Assembly: GCA_016808115.1 (NCBI GenBank)
Contig: JAEQBH010006827.1
Span: 124,001-188,000, forward strand
DNA from: Tetrastigma voinierianum
Taxonomy: Eukaryota > Streptophyta > Magnoliopsida > Vitales > Vitaceae
Reading direction: 5' to 3'
Length of the DNA: 64,000 nt
In this document: in pieces, positions 21,948 through 33,279 of the stretch
Position numbering within the stretch: position 1 is the first letter of the stretch
Layout: each line of letters begins with the position of its first letter
Program-made: the position numbers and the translations under genes
The notes under the pieces: model-generated
What the model was told of the DNA's origin: nothing
The model's input: only the letters and a program-made list of their open reading frames with translations
The model's database searches: none

Positions 21948-24475
21948 TATATCGAGAAAACTAGCCCGCGAGAAGCGGTGAACTTCTTGATTTAATATCT
22001 GCTTGATATCGCCAGTTCTTCATTTGATCCGTCTTAGAGGCGGTGAAAAGTATTTCATCCACTTTTATTGATGACTTCTCCATGATCATTATTAAGTGTT
22101 TCTCTTTGCATAGAAAAGTCTCATTAGGTGATCTGATGTGTTCATTAACGAGGTAGAAAGGTAGCTAGACAAGAAAGTGAAAGTTGTAAGGTCTAATAGA
22201 AGTGGTGAATATTATGGTAAATTTGATGAAAAAGGACAATGTCTAGGTCCATTTGCAAAGTTCCTTGAAACTCGAGGCATATGTGCATAGTATACAGTGC
22301 TTGGTACACCTCAACAAAATGGTGTAGCTGAAAGGCGGAATCGTACTCTCATGGACATGGTTAGGAGCATGTTAAGTTACAACACTGTACCTTTATCCTT
22401 ATGGATGGATGCATTAAAGACTGCTACATATATGCTTAATAGGGTTCCTAGTAAGGCAATTTCTACAACTCTTTATGAACTTTGGACAGGAAGGAAACCC
22501 AGTTTAAGGCATCTCATGCCAGTTACTTTCAAACATAATAAGGATATATAATCCACATGAAAGAAGCGATGCAAGGTGTTTAGTGGTTATTTCATCGGCT
22601 ATCACAGAAAAATCAAAAGATACAGATTTTATTGCCTAACCTGGCCACAGAATAGTTAAATTATTGTGATGCACGATTCATTGAGAATGGTCAAACTAGT
22701 GGGGTGATGACCATGGTGGATGTTCAAGACTCAGTGAAGCTTTTACATAAAGTGTTTCTCCTCGATTTGTTGATCTCTTGTTATACCGGGATTACGCAAC
22801 ATGTTAAGAACAATAAGTAACATTACGAACCCGCGGGTGAACAAGTTAGTGAAGAACCGATAGCGATGAGCAGAACACAAATGAGCAAATGATACCATAA
22901 GAAATAGCATTACGAAGGTCTACAAGGCAGAAAATACCAGCTATTTCGATTGATTATGTGGTTTATTTGCTTGAACATGAATGTGACATGAGTGTTGATA
23001 AGAATTCAGTCTCATTTAAACAAGCTATGGAATGTAACAATTCTGAAAAGTGGATCAACACTATGAAAGAAGAGTTAAAATCAATGGATGACAATAAGGT
23101 CTGAGAACTAGTTGACTTGCCTAAAGGTTCAAAACAAGTCGATCGCAAATGGGTCTTCAAGACCAAACATGATTTAAAAGGCAACATCGAGATATATAAG
23201 GCCATACTTGTTGCTCAATGGCATTGACTATAAAGAAACCTTCTCTCTAGTTTCTAAGGACTCTTTAAGAATTGTTATGGCTTTGGTGGCTCATTATGAT
23301 TTAGAGCTTCACCAAGTGGACATGAAGGCCAGCCTTTCTTAATGAGTGACTTGGGAGGGAGTTCCTGGACCAACCGCGCGGACTGCTTTGCCAGAAAGGA
23401 ACGCCGACATATGGATAGAATCTTTCATGATTGGCTAATAAATCGCAGACCGTAGCTGTTCATCGTGTATGGTTTTATAAATCTTAATTCAGATTGTATC
23501 TGGCTATGTGAAGGTTAGTGGGAGCAAGTTCATTATATTAGTCCCATATGTTGACGATATCCTTCTTCTTTGCTAATGATGTTGGTTATTACATGATATT
23601 AAATTTCTCTCTAAGAATTTCGAAATGAAAGATATGAGTGAGGCATCCTATGTGATAGGAGAAATATTAATTGATGAATCTAGGGGTGTTCAGATTACTC
23701 AAAAAGAACTTACATTGAGAAACTATTAAAGAGATTTAGAATGGAAAGATGCTCCACAAGAATAGTTCAAAATTAAGAAAGGGAATGATTGTTGAATGCA
23801 ATGTCTTGAAGCGATTTCGGGCAGACAATGGAGTCTATTCCCTATGTGTCAGTTGTTGGGAGCTTGATGTATGTTCAAACATGTACTCGGCCAGATATCA
23901 GTTTCGCTATTGGAATGTTAGGCCGATATCAGAGTAATCCTGGAATTGACCATTGGAAATATGCAAAGAAAGTATTGAGCTATTTACAAGGCACTAAAGA
24001 TTACATGCCTCTAGTCAAACATCTGGTGATAGGTTATAGATTCATACTAAAGCCCGTTATGCAGTTCAGAAAATTTACATTCAGTTACATGTTTCTGCTA
24101 GCTGGATGAGCAATTTCATGGAAAAGTGGCAATCAATCCATCATTGCTACTTCCACTATGGAGGCTGAATTTGTGGCATGCTTTGAAGCCACTGTTCATG
24201 CATTATGGTTGTGGAATTTTATCTTTGGTTTAGATATTATCGATAGTATAGCTAGACCGTTAAGAATCAATTGTGATAATTTTGCAATTGTTTTTATCTC
24301 CAAGAATGACAAGTATTCTAAAGTTGCAAAACACATGGATTTGAAGTACTTGTCAGTTAAAGAAGAAGTGCAAACACATTAAGTGTCAATTTAGGCATAT
24401 TAATGCGATATGATGATAGTGATGTGCTAAAGGATTACCGCCCAAAATATTTATTGGTCATGTTGAAAGGATGGA
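21948..24475 (+). pseudogene. Ty1/copia integrase, reverse transcriptase and RNase H (3' half of the split element)
   Basis: It continues the protein cut at 12184. Integrase: KKVKVVRSNRSGEYYGKF (about 22168), then TPQQNGVAERRNRTLMDMV (22305) with the family's conserved glutamate. RT: KWINTMKEELKSMDDNKV (23048), RKWVFKTKHDLKGN (23146), LRIVMALVAHYDLELHQVD (23260), then KFIILVPYVDDILLL (23528) with the YVDD site. RNase H: SLMYVQTCTRPDISFAIGML (23868), STMEAEFVACFEATVHALW (24150), and KGLPPKIFIGHVERMD-like ending near 24470. Stops and frameshifts occur throughout. The stretch 23340-23500 is scrambled relative to the family. The copia enzyme integrated and copied the element; this copy is inactive. 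Confidence 0.92.
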
Positions 24476-24517
24476 CATTATAGATAAGTCCTTGTTAGCT
24501 TGATATCCGAACATGTG

Positions 24518-24546
24518 TATATATATATATATATACACACACACAT
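24518..24546. repeat. (TA)n(CA)n microsatellite
   Basis: TATATATATATATATATA followed by CACACACACAC, just after the copia pol end. The rest of 24547-24776 is AT-rich with no recognised content. Confidence 0.9.
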
Positions 24547-24774
24547 TTGGTTGTTTAACTCATGTTTTTTATGACACTTGTGAATTCAATTAAAGGTTTT
24601 TTTTTTTGCTTATTTACTTGTTGTTCACATAATGTTTGTATACAATATTGTTTAAATGAAATAACGATAAAATTGATGATTACGATATATCTCAATTAAA
24701 GACTATGAATTGAAATGATTTAGTAATACATGGAAGGAATCATGTCAATAAATGACTTGTGATCGCCATGATCC

Positions 24775-25125
24775 AATCATTTTAACCAAATGTTTTCGTT
24801 TTTAGCATGTTATAACCATTCTTTCTGAAACTCTCCGGTTTTCTGTCACATAATAATATCCTTGTAGGGAATTGTTGTGTGGAAGTGTATTATAGTATTA
24901 AGCCATTGTAAAAAAAAAAAAAAGGAATAATCCAAAAAAACTACCCCTTTAACTGGTTATGCCCACTTTGTTTAAGCGTTGATTAACGTCGGCAGCGTCT
25001 GAGATTATTTAACTTAGGTTATGAGTCTTATGACCACTTTGCTAAAAACACTATGCTTTTGCATGTCTGATAATACCCTCACAAGTAATATTCCTAAGGA
25101 TTAAAAAAGGACAATTATTTATTAT
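24775..25125 (+). repeat. Right copy of the direct repeat flanking the copia element
   Basis: It matches 8724-9050 (see that entry) and follows the copia pol end by about 300 bp, the expected place for a 3' LTR. The match ends near 25125, so the copy looks truncated. From 25126 to 25799 the DNA is AT-rich and holds nothing I recognise. Confidence 0.5.
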
Positions 25126-26130
25126 AAAAGAGTAACGAAAAGCGAAAAGTATCCATTAGGACCCACTTAATAATTATCGGTTACTCTTATCCTGTCTGAT
25201 CGAGAAACATTGCAAATTAATGGTAAAATAGGTGACATTTATCTTCTATTCTACCAAATTATCCTTGTAGCACAATATTTTATATTAGTTTACTTCAATA
25301 TCTCATGTTTTAATTAAAAAAAAAAAATGTAACTAAGTATTTTAATAAATAAAATAGTAGGTTTTGAGGCATGCAAAGCTATGCTCCCCATAAAGTGGAT
25401 AAGCAATAGCAGCGGATCATATCAGAATCGTTGCATCCATCACGCATTCACAAATTTTACTTCGAGATATAATCAACCCATGATATTTTCATTTCCATGA
25501 GTTACAAACAATCCACCATTTCTTATTGAGATACAATAAACCCACCATTTATCTTATCATCGATCTATGTACCTGTTAATTAAGTTGAAACCTAAGTAAG
25601 CAATATAGCTTCTAACATAAATTTAAAAAATTATTATTATTATTTTGATAAAAGGGTTATTTTGACCAAAACGTTGGTTAGAAGAGGCTATATGGATGGC
25701 ATAAAAGGCTAGGCTAATTTAGATTGAATGATAGTTAGGAAGGAGGTAGATTGATAATTATTTTATTAAAAGTTGTTTGAGAGGTTGTTAAAATCGGGCC
25801 AGGGCGAGTCCATCAGCCGGAAAAACCGGGGGACGGGGACGGGGGATAGGGACAAGGGGCGGGGGCGGGGGACCGGTCGGTCGAACAGAAAGCCGTGGTT
25901 ACAAAACCGGGATAAAGCCGGCCACCGTCGGTCGAGCCGTAACGGATGACTGGTGGGTTGGCGTTCTCACTTTTATTTATTGATTTTTAATTAAAAAAAA
26001 TAAAAATCAAAAAAATGAAAATTGGAAAACTCAAAACTGTCGAGCACCATTCTATTCTTTTTGTTTTTCCTCCATTGTCGAACCTGGCGACAAATACCGG
26101 TACCCCAACCACTAACTCCATCCATGCAGT

Positions 26131-26242
26131 CCACCATCGCCGCTGATCACGCCACCGTCCACCATCGCCGCCGATCACGCCACTGTCCACCATCGCCGCC
26201 GATCACGCCACCGTCCACCATCGCATCCAATCGCGCCACCGC
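26131..26242. repeat. 28-bp minisatellite
   Basis: CCACCATCGCCGCCGATCAC plus GCCACCGT recurs at 26131, 26159, 26187 and (decayed) 26215. It sits in the leader of the hAT relic. Its third-codon pattern gives histidine and arginine runs, but there is no reason to think it is translated. Confidence 0.9.
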
Positions 26243-26974
26243 CTCCATAGATTTTCCAGTTTTCCTATTTTCCATTTCCTCTCCACGCTGTCTGCATGAA
26301 ATCGCGAGTGCCTGCAATCTCCTCATATGTGCCCGCGTGATCTCTCTCGTGCCACAGCGTAGCCAATCTCTCCCTCCTTGCTGACCGCCACGGCTCTCCT
26401 GCATGCCACCGCCGCACCTCTCCTCTACGCCTCTCCTCAGTCTATTTCCATACCATTCTGCTTGAGGTTAGATGATTTGATTTTGATTTATAATTTTCAA
26501 CGGGTCTAAATTGATCGAGGAGACTACTTGTGATTAATTAATTATACGATTAATAAGATTAAAGTAATGTTGACAAATTCTAATCAATACAATAATTAAT
26601 TAATCATGTGGGTCGACAATGGAAGTAAAATTGTTGTAATCATAATCATCATGGTTGAACTCACGACATTTGTATGGGTTTGTTGCTTTGTTCTTCCAAT
26701 AAGCGTTTTTGTTTTTTTTTTTAAATAATTGTTACATACTAGGACAAACACCATGAGGTCTGGTTTAGCTCAGTCACATAAGCTAATTCACTGCATATAA
26801 ATCAATTAAAATTACTTTGCTTTGTTGAACCTATTTATTTCTTTTGAGTTTCCATTTTCTTTTGCTTTGTTTTGTTTATGTAATTTCTTAGCATTAGGCT
26901 TTCTTTGTCTAATTTGGACATTATAGTTTATTTGGTCCCTAATTTGGACATTATGGCTTTGTGTGTGTTGTTAT

Positions 26975-27556
26975 AGGAATGGTCAATATGAATTCTCGAT
27001 CTTCACGAGAATCTGATCTGTGGCTTTTACACCAAACATTAAGTGGCAAGAGTGATCCGGCGTGGGGTCACTTCTACGAAGACTTCGAGGTCGAATAGAA
27101 AGACTGCCTACACTTGCATGTATTGTGCAAAATCCTTTAAAGGTGGAGGGATCAATAGAATGAAATATCATATGGCTTGCATTCCCGGGCAAATATCATC
27201 CTGTAGAAGTGTTCCAAATGAGGTGCGGATTGAAATTTGTGATTATCTTAAACAAGGAAGATGAAAAAGGCCCTTAAGGAGGCATAAGTGATGCATTTGA
27301 TGATGTTGAAGAGGAGGAAGTGCAAATACAAGAGCAAGAGGCATCTGAAGATGAAGAAGAGACATATGAGCAACGGAGTCAAAAGAGGGCAAGAGAAAAA
27401 GATAAAGAAAAAGAAAAAGAGAAGGTGAAGGAGAAGGAGAAGGAGAAGGGGAAAGAGAAAGAGAAGACGATAGAAAGTACCACTTCTCAACCATCCATCA
27501 AGTCTGCATTTTCTAGTAAGAGTGCAAAGCATAGAGCTAATATAGCTCTTGCTGGT
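26975..27556 (+). pseudogene. hAT transposase N-terminal part with BED zinc finger
   Basis: After the acceptor at 26967-26968 the exon reads VNMNSRSSRES, then SDPAWGH (about 27050), the usual start of plant hAT BED fingers. The finger follows in another frame: TAYTCMYCAKSFKGGGINRM (about 27103), then KYHMACIPGQISSC and VPNEVRIEICDYLKQ. It has the C-x2-C and H-x-n-(H/C) plan of BED domains, which bind DNA at element ends. Next is an acidic, lysine and glutamate run (EKDKEKEKEKVKEKEKEK, 27397-27468) and a QPSIKSAFSSKSAKHRANIA segment, where family proteins enter the DUF659 domain. Here the reading ends at about 27556 at an inversion junction. Two frame changes are visible (near 27100 and 27265). 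Confidence 0.8.
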
Positions 27557-28805
27557 ATCCTTCTGTCTTTACGTGTCGAAGCAAATCAAGTAGGCTAGTC
27601 GTAGCTTCGTTGTGTCCATGAAATTGTATCGTGATATGAAATCAGTTGAGAAATAAGCGGTGCTGGAGATTGCGTCATAAATGTATCCATCGATCATCAA
27701 TAAATTTGTGTATGGTTGATAAAAGATCCTTAACATTCATGAGGTCTCTTGTATGCTTGACCTTGTCCAGAAGCATACCTTGTAAAATATAAACATAATA
27801 AAAAATATACATAAAAATTGCATTAATGAACATTAGTAATAAGTTAATAACCAAATTAGCTCAAAAGCTAAAAGTGTCAAACTATTTAACTTCTTTTTAT
27901 AATAAAATAAATAATACCTTCTATAGCGTAACTTCGAAGAAGGTTTTAGTTGGGAATCACCACAATGCGCAGAACTTCCTGATTGGAGTAACAACCTTCC
28001 AGTATAATAACATAATCTAAAACTGCGATGCAAAACAATTTTGTAGGAAGGCAGTCTCCACCATGTAGTTCGAGATAATTTATGCTCCATAAAAAAACTT
28101 GCTACTCACTAGTGATGTTAGATTATATCTATGTTCACATAGGCTCACAAAGTGATAAAAGTTATTGTAAAGCAGGTTATCGCCGGGTAAACTGATCTCC
28201 TTCCACCCATCGAGACTCCTGACCATGATAATATGACACCACCATGATTGTACACAAACTTGGTTACCATGAGAAAGCTCTAGAAGCAAGTGAACTCACA
28301 GCATGTGAAACATGCTGAGATATCCTTTCAAAATTAAATTCAAACATGACCAGCACGAGGGAGACCAATAAATGTTACTATGCTTCTCATGTAGCTTACT
28401 TCGGGTAATTTATAGCAATTGCATTGTCGATAACCATGTACCACATAGATGGCGACCCATTCAACCACTTGAGAACATCTGAAATAAAGTGTCTGCATCT
28501 TTCATAGCATCAGAAGCATCAACAGATTTTACAAATACCAAACCAGCTGGACAATACGAAAAATTAATCAAAGTCATTTGTCTTTAATCGGTCGACCATG
28601 CGCCATAATTGTGCATCCATTATCCCTCAAATTACTCCGATAACTATTTATAAGAAAATCCAATTCTTTTTTGCATTCTTCTAACAAATTGACCCTCATA
28701 TCATGATATGATGGTCCTCCAAAATTAGCACCAATACCAGCAATTGCTTTTACAATAGGTTTAAAGTACGGAGAATAAATGGCATTAAAAGGAATGCATG
28801 CATCA
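27556..28805 (-). pseudogene. hAT transposase DUF659 and middle part, inverted
   Basis: The minus strand from 28805 downward reads CIPFNAIYSPYFKPIVKAI, then GGPSYHDMRVNLLEECKKEL and DNGCTIMAHGRPIKDK, a clear DUF659 domain. It continues with VFVKSVDASDAMKDADTLF (about 28545), WYMVIDNAIAINY (28440), KHSNIYWSP (28385), an EISLPGDNLLYNNFYHF stretch (28198) corresponding to the RPG.TRFATNF motif, and KFIDDRWI (27705). Several frameshifts and stops occur. The C-terminal hATC dimerisation domain is absent. It is the direct continuation of the protein that stops on the plus strand at 27556. Confidence 0.85.
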
Positions 28806-29990
28806 AGATGGCATATGGAAAGGTTTCCATGAACTCCGTCCTTCATGCATGTCTCTTATTCAACTTGTGTTGGCCCTTCAAATGCTTCAACGACTCGTGG
28901 TCAGTGTGAATCACAAATTCCTTGAGCCAAAGATAATGTTGCCACGTTTCCAAGGCCCAAACCAATGCATACAATTCCTTGTCATAAGTAGGGTATTTTA
29001 GGGCTGCCCCACTTAGCTTTTCGCTAAAATATGCAATAGGTCATCCTTCTTGCATAAGAACTGTGCCAATACCTAAATCCAAAGCATCACATTGAATCTC
29101 AAAAGTTTTTGCAAAGTTAGGTAAAACAAGTAAAGGAGCATGAGTTAGTTTTTCTTTGAGCAATTGGAATGCTTTTTCTTGCTCTTCACCCCACTTAAAC
29201 CCAACATCCTTCTTGATGACTTCGGTTATCGGTGTGGCTATGCTACTAAAGTCCTTCACAAACCGCCAGTAAAAACTAGCAAGTCCATGAAAACTTCAAA
29301 CTTTACTCATACTTGTCAGACTTTGCCAGTCTTGAATCAAAACTTGAACCTACTCTTTGTCAACTCTCTTCTTGTGCACTAGCAATAAACTAAGAAGCAA
29401 ACCCCATCGAGTTACCAAAATGTGCACTTCTTAAGGTTAGCAAACAATCTTTCTTTTCAAAGCACATCCAAAATAGATTTTAAATGAATCAAGTGATCAT
29501 CTAAGTTCTTGCTATAAATGAGGATATCATCAAAATAAAAAACCACAAATTTTCCAATGAAAGCACGCAAAACATGATCATTAGTCTCATGAAAGTGCTA
29601 GGTGCATTAGTTGACCCAAAAGGCATAACTAACTACTTACATAAACCATATTTTTGTTTTTTGGCAGTTTTGTTCATCACCTTCTTTGTTTAGGCAGTGA
29701 CCACTTTAAATCAATTTTGGAAAGATACAAAAACCATGCAACTCATCAAGCAAATCATCGCGGAGGAATGGGGATGAGCCGCTGCTGATATATGTTAATG
29801 ATGGCTAAACGATCAACACACATCCTCTATGTTTGATCCTTCTTAGGAAATTAAATCACCGGAATGGTGCATGGACTCATGCTTTCCCTCACATTCCCTT
29901 TTCCATCAATTCACCAACTTGCTTTTGGAGTTCATTTGTCTCCTCGGGATTACTCCTATAAGCGGGTCGGTTCGGAATGGTAGAACCCGA
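28806..29990 (-). pseudogene. Ty3/gypsy reverse transcriptase and RNase H
   Basis: The minus strand begins (29985) RPAYRSNPEETNELQKQV and ESMSPCTIPVI, the RT entry region. The catalytic site reads FVVFYFDDILIYSKNLDDHL (29550-29500). The connection and RNase H follow: FKWGEEQEKAFQLLKEKL (29185), FEIQCDALDLGIGTVLMQEG (29095), PIAYFSEKLSGAALKYPTYD (29035), ETWQHYLWLKEFVIHTDHES (28950). The reading ends FMETFPYAI at 28806, where hAT sequence begins. In RNase H the usual DAS is DAL. Integrase, chromodomain and 3' LTR are missing. Stops and frame changes occur. Confidence 0.88.
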
Positions 29991-30229
29991 GCATGAAAAT
30001 CAATTTGATACATTTAGTCACTGGATCATGAAGTATTCTTTGAAATTTCCCCAGGAAAGACATCTTCAAATTCCTACAAAAGAGACAATAGAACTAAGCA
30101 AAGAAGTGTCAAGTTGGTTAGTATTAAAAAGTGCCTCTTTGTACAAAAGTGCGATCATGAGTACGGATTTAGAACAATTCTCTCTTAACCTCGCCATTTG
30201 CATAGAAATTCATTTTCTCTGTTTTCTCT

Positions 30230-31987
30230 TAAATTTTCAATCCTTTCTTTTTATGCCTCTTTTTCTTTTGCTCACTCTCTTTTTCACACTTTTTCTTTTG
30301 TTCACTCTCTTTTTCACTCTTTTTCTTTTGTTCACTCTCTTTTTGCAACCTTACTTGATCTTCAAAAACTTGACTTAGTGTAAAAGGAACAAGAGTGACA
30401 GTCCGTTGGTTGTGCACGAATGAGTACTTATTGGTGAATCCGTCATGCTTAACTTTCCTATCAAATTGCCATGGTTTTCCTAATAACAAGTGTCCAACTT
30501 GCATTGGAACTACATCACACAAAACTTCATCTTCATACTTTCCAATGCTAAAGATTAACGCGTTTGGTGCTATACCTCCCCCTTTGTCATTCCATTGCAA
30601 TTTATAAGGTCGAGGATGCTTACTTGTTGGCATCCCTAGGTCTCCACCAAGGTTGTGCTAGCAACATTAGTGCAACTATCCCCAGCAATGATCACACTAA
30701 ATACCTTGTTTTGGACGTGGCACCTAGTGTGAAAAATGTTCTCCTGTTGCATCTCGTCATCTTCCTTAGCCTCACACTTAAGGCCCTCCTTGCCACCATC
30801 ATTTTTCCTTGGGCAGCGTACTTCTCATCATCAGCATCCTCTAAGGATGGCATAGAATCACAATCTGACTCATTGTCTGTTTCAATCTCACCATTGTCCC
30901 GCATCACCATGACTTTTTTGTTCGGACATTGGCTTGCTATATGACCCCTGCCTTGGCATTTAAAACACTTAATATCACGATTTTGAGTAGTGAAAGAATC
31001 GAGTTTACCTTGAACACCCTTGGTTAGTCACCTCTTGTTTTTGTTCTGTTTTGGCCTTGGCGTTTGGTGGATTCTCTTCCTTCTTCCATTGATTCGACTT
31101 CCAAGTGGATGAACTTGGACAAGGTACAGAACGTGTGTTGCTACAGCCCCTCCTCTTGACTTGATTCTCAATCTTGATAGCCATATGCACCATATCCTCC
31201 AACTTCACATAATGTTGCAGTTCCACCACATTCTGAATCTCCCAGTTTAAACCCTCAAAAAACCTCTCTATTATAGCCTCTCGATCTTCTTCAATATTTT
31301 CTCTAGCCATTGCAACCTTCATCTCCTTATAATACTCCTCCACACTACGGTTGCCTTGCCTCAGGTTTTTCAACTTGTTGTATAACTCTCGGTAGTAGTA
31401 AGTTTGAACATATCTCTTCCGCATCGCCCTCTTCATCTATTCCCATGTTTCCACTGCTGGCTCCCTATTCCTTCTCTTATTCAACACTAGTTGGTCCCAC
31501 CACACTATGGCATAGTTTGAGAACTCTATGACAGCAAGCTTCACCTTCTTATTTTCAGAATAATTGTGACAATAAAAAACATCTCCACCTTTCTCTACCA
31601 CTCAAGATATACCTCAGGGTTATTCTTTCCTTGGAATGATGGAATCTTCATCTTAATACTACCTAAATTATTATCTTCCCGGTTCCAAGCCTCTCTAAGT
31701 CTTCCCTCATACCCCCTGTTACTAACAACCGAATCATGATCATTCTCATCCTCAAAACCATCCCCTTCATATTCTTTTTCTTCTACTCACACCTCTCTTC
31801 TCGACAGCCTCTCCATTCTATGCCCTGCTGGAGGGTTTTGTGGGTGCTCGAAGCTTTGTTCTACCCTTTCATGGAATTGTTCCAATTCAGCCCTAAACAT
31901 CCTCTTTACTTCACTAGTTAAGGCTTCCATAATAAACTTCACGTCAATTCCTCCCGTCACACCTTTGGATGCGTCGTCGTTTGACAT
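30230..31987 (-). pseudogene. Ty3/gypsy gag and protease
   Basis: Minus-strand start at 31987: MSNDDASKGVTGGIDVKFIM, then a coiled, charged N-terminus. The gag core at 31436-31005 contains LYNKLKNLRQGNRSVEEYYK and LEDMVHMAIKIENQVKRRG. A CCHC knuckle is intact: CFKCQGRGHIASQCP (about 30975). An acidic linker (ESDCDSMPSLEDADDEK) leads to the protease, which reads GDSCTNVASTTLVE (30690) and later VGHLLLGKPWQFDRKVKHD (30505). The family's catalytic D-G-G is G-D-S here. After NQRTVTLVPFTLSQV a lysine-rich repeat follows. Frames shift at least three times. The stretch 31988-32680 is T-rich leader with no coding signal. Confidence 0.88.
30258..30345 (-). repeat. 30-bp coding repeat (SEQKKK.EKE)
   Basis: Three units of about 30 bp encode SEQKKKSEKE, SEQKKKCEKE and SEQKKKRHKK on the minus strand, between the protease and RT of the gypsy relic. 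The array keeps the reading frame, so it probably expanded while the element was coding. Confidence 0.8.
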
Positions 31988-32680
31988 ATTGTTGCAAAAA
32001 CAAGGTTAGAAAAAAAAAATTAGGACCTCACAAATCACCCCCTCACGTGTTTTCACTCAAAGAATTGATTCACTCGGTTCACTCGTGTTTTCACAAAATA
32101 TATTTGGCTTTTTCTCACTCTAATATTCTTACCACTCTTGCCTTTTTCCACTAAGAATTTCTCTTTCAGTTCTTTTGGAACTAATTAAACAAATCAAAAT
32201 TTTTTTTTTCCGCAAAATTCAATCAAAAACCCTATCAAATGACAGGTTGGTGGCATTAACCAATATTTAAGCTTTACTTATAGCAACAAAGGTTATGGTT
32301 ACTAACAAAAGGACACCAAAAAATTTAAAGTTTATTCTGAGCTTTTTATACTATGGTGGGGACTTGATTTCCAGCAACTAGAATGATAATAAACTTACAG
32401 GAAATTTTTTTTTTCTCGGCTTCCAGACTTCCTTTTTTTTTTTTTCCAATTGGATCCTTTTCCTTTACTTTTTTTTTTCTTTTTTTTTGTAACTTGCAAC
32501 GGACAATTCAATAAAAAGGAAACAAACAAAAATTATATCCGATCAAGAGAATAGGTTGTGAATGAAATTGGGGTTGAACTAAATTTATAAGGAAATGATG
32601 AAAGTTGTGACTAAGTTGGGTTCGATCAGAGAAGAAAAAAAGAACATAAAAGATAGGCAAACCAGAAAATAGAACCTATT

Positions 32681-32692
32681 GCTCTAATACCA
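32681..32692 (-). other. Primer binding site of the gypsy element
   Basis: The minus strand reads TGGTATTAGAGC, one base off the initiator-methionine tRNA primer site (TGGTATCAGAGC), located two bases after the LTR end and upstream of gag. It primes minus-strand DNA synthesis. Confidence 0.8.
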
Positions 32693-32694
32693 AA

Positions 32695-33279
32695 TGATAG
32701 GAACCTCGTCAACTTGTGAGGAAACCCGTGATCAACTTAGCTCAAAAGAACCGCTCTCGTATTCGGCTTGGATGGATGACCTTGACCCGTTACTTATAGG
32801 GAAGCAAGAATAAAACTAAATATTCGACCACAAGGAAAGTAAATATTTGACCAAAACTAGAAAGGAACTAACATATCTTTCCTAAACTACGCACACTAAA
32901 AACGTCCACAAGGAAAGGAAATTAGATAATTTAGGACAAGACTTGGTAATCAAATTAGCCGCAAATTAGGAACAAGTCAGGAGCAAATCAGCAGCAAATC
33001 AGGAACATTTTAGCAGCAAATTAGGAACAAATCAATTCCAAAATAGCAGCAAATTAGGAATAAATCAACAACGCCTTGACTCTTGGTCAAAATCCAAATT
33101 TACTTTGATGACGTGGACCATCTTTGTTTCCTCTTTAGATTTGAACACGTGAGCTTCTTCCCTTAGGCATCCGCAATTCGAAGCATTAAGAGGCTTCTTT
33201 GATCTGTAGCTCATTTCGTGTTATGGGCCAAGTGGAATTTAAGTGGAGTTCACTATTTATTCTGCCATTGCCTCCATCA
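32695..33279 (-). repeat. 5' LTR of the gypsy element, about 585 bp
   Basis: On the minus strand it runs from TGATGGAGGCAATGGC (33279) to AGGTTCCTATCA (32695), giving TG...CA with a short inverted match, and is followed by the primer binding site. The segment contains a run of GGAACAAGTCAGGAGCAAAT-like short repeats (plus strand 32960-33065, AGCAGCAAATTAGGAA and variants). The 3' LTR is not in the window. Confidence 0.75.
32945..33070. repeat. Short irregular repeat, (AGCAGCAAAT(C/T)AGGAA)n
   Basis: AAATTAGCCGCAAATTAGG, AACAAGTCAGGAGCAAATC, AGCAGCAAATCAGGAAC, AGCAGCAAATTAGGAAC and AGCAGCAAATTAGGAAT follow one another inside the LTR, with unit lengths of about 15 to 30 bp. Confidence 0.65.

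Larger units (their letters stand above)
25800..27556 (+). mobile_element. hAT transposon relic, 5' part
   Basis: A GC-rich terminus begins CAGGGCGAGTCCATC at 25800 with CCGG / GGGGACGGGG / CGGTCGGTCGA subterminal motifs, typical of plant hAT elements. A GC-rich leader with a 28-bp minisatellite follows (26040-26470), then an AT-rich stretch (26471-26966) ending in a splice-acceptor-like GTTGTTATAG, then the BED-finger exon. The remainder of the gene lies inverted at 27556-28805. No matching 3' terminus was found. Confidence 0.6.

Noticed and set aside
24518..24546. Possible replication origin or matrix attachment site because of TA/CA richness
   Set aside because: A plain dinucleotide microsatellite; composition alone is not evidence.
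26022..26404. Open frames on both strands over a GC-rich stretch
   Set aside because: They arise from the 28-bp minisatellite in the hAT leader; no family resemblance on either strand.
27243..27532. Minus-strand frames with leucine, serine and phenylalanine runs
   Set aside because: Antisense of the lysine-glutamate repeat in the hAT exon.
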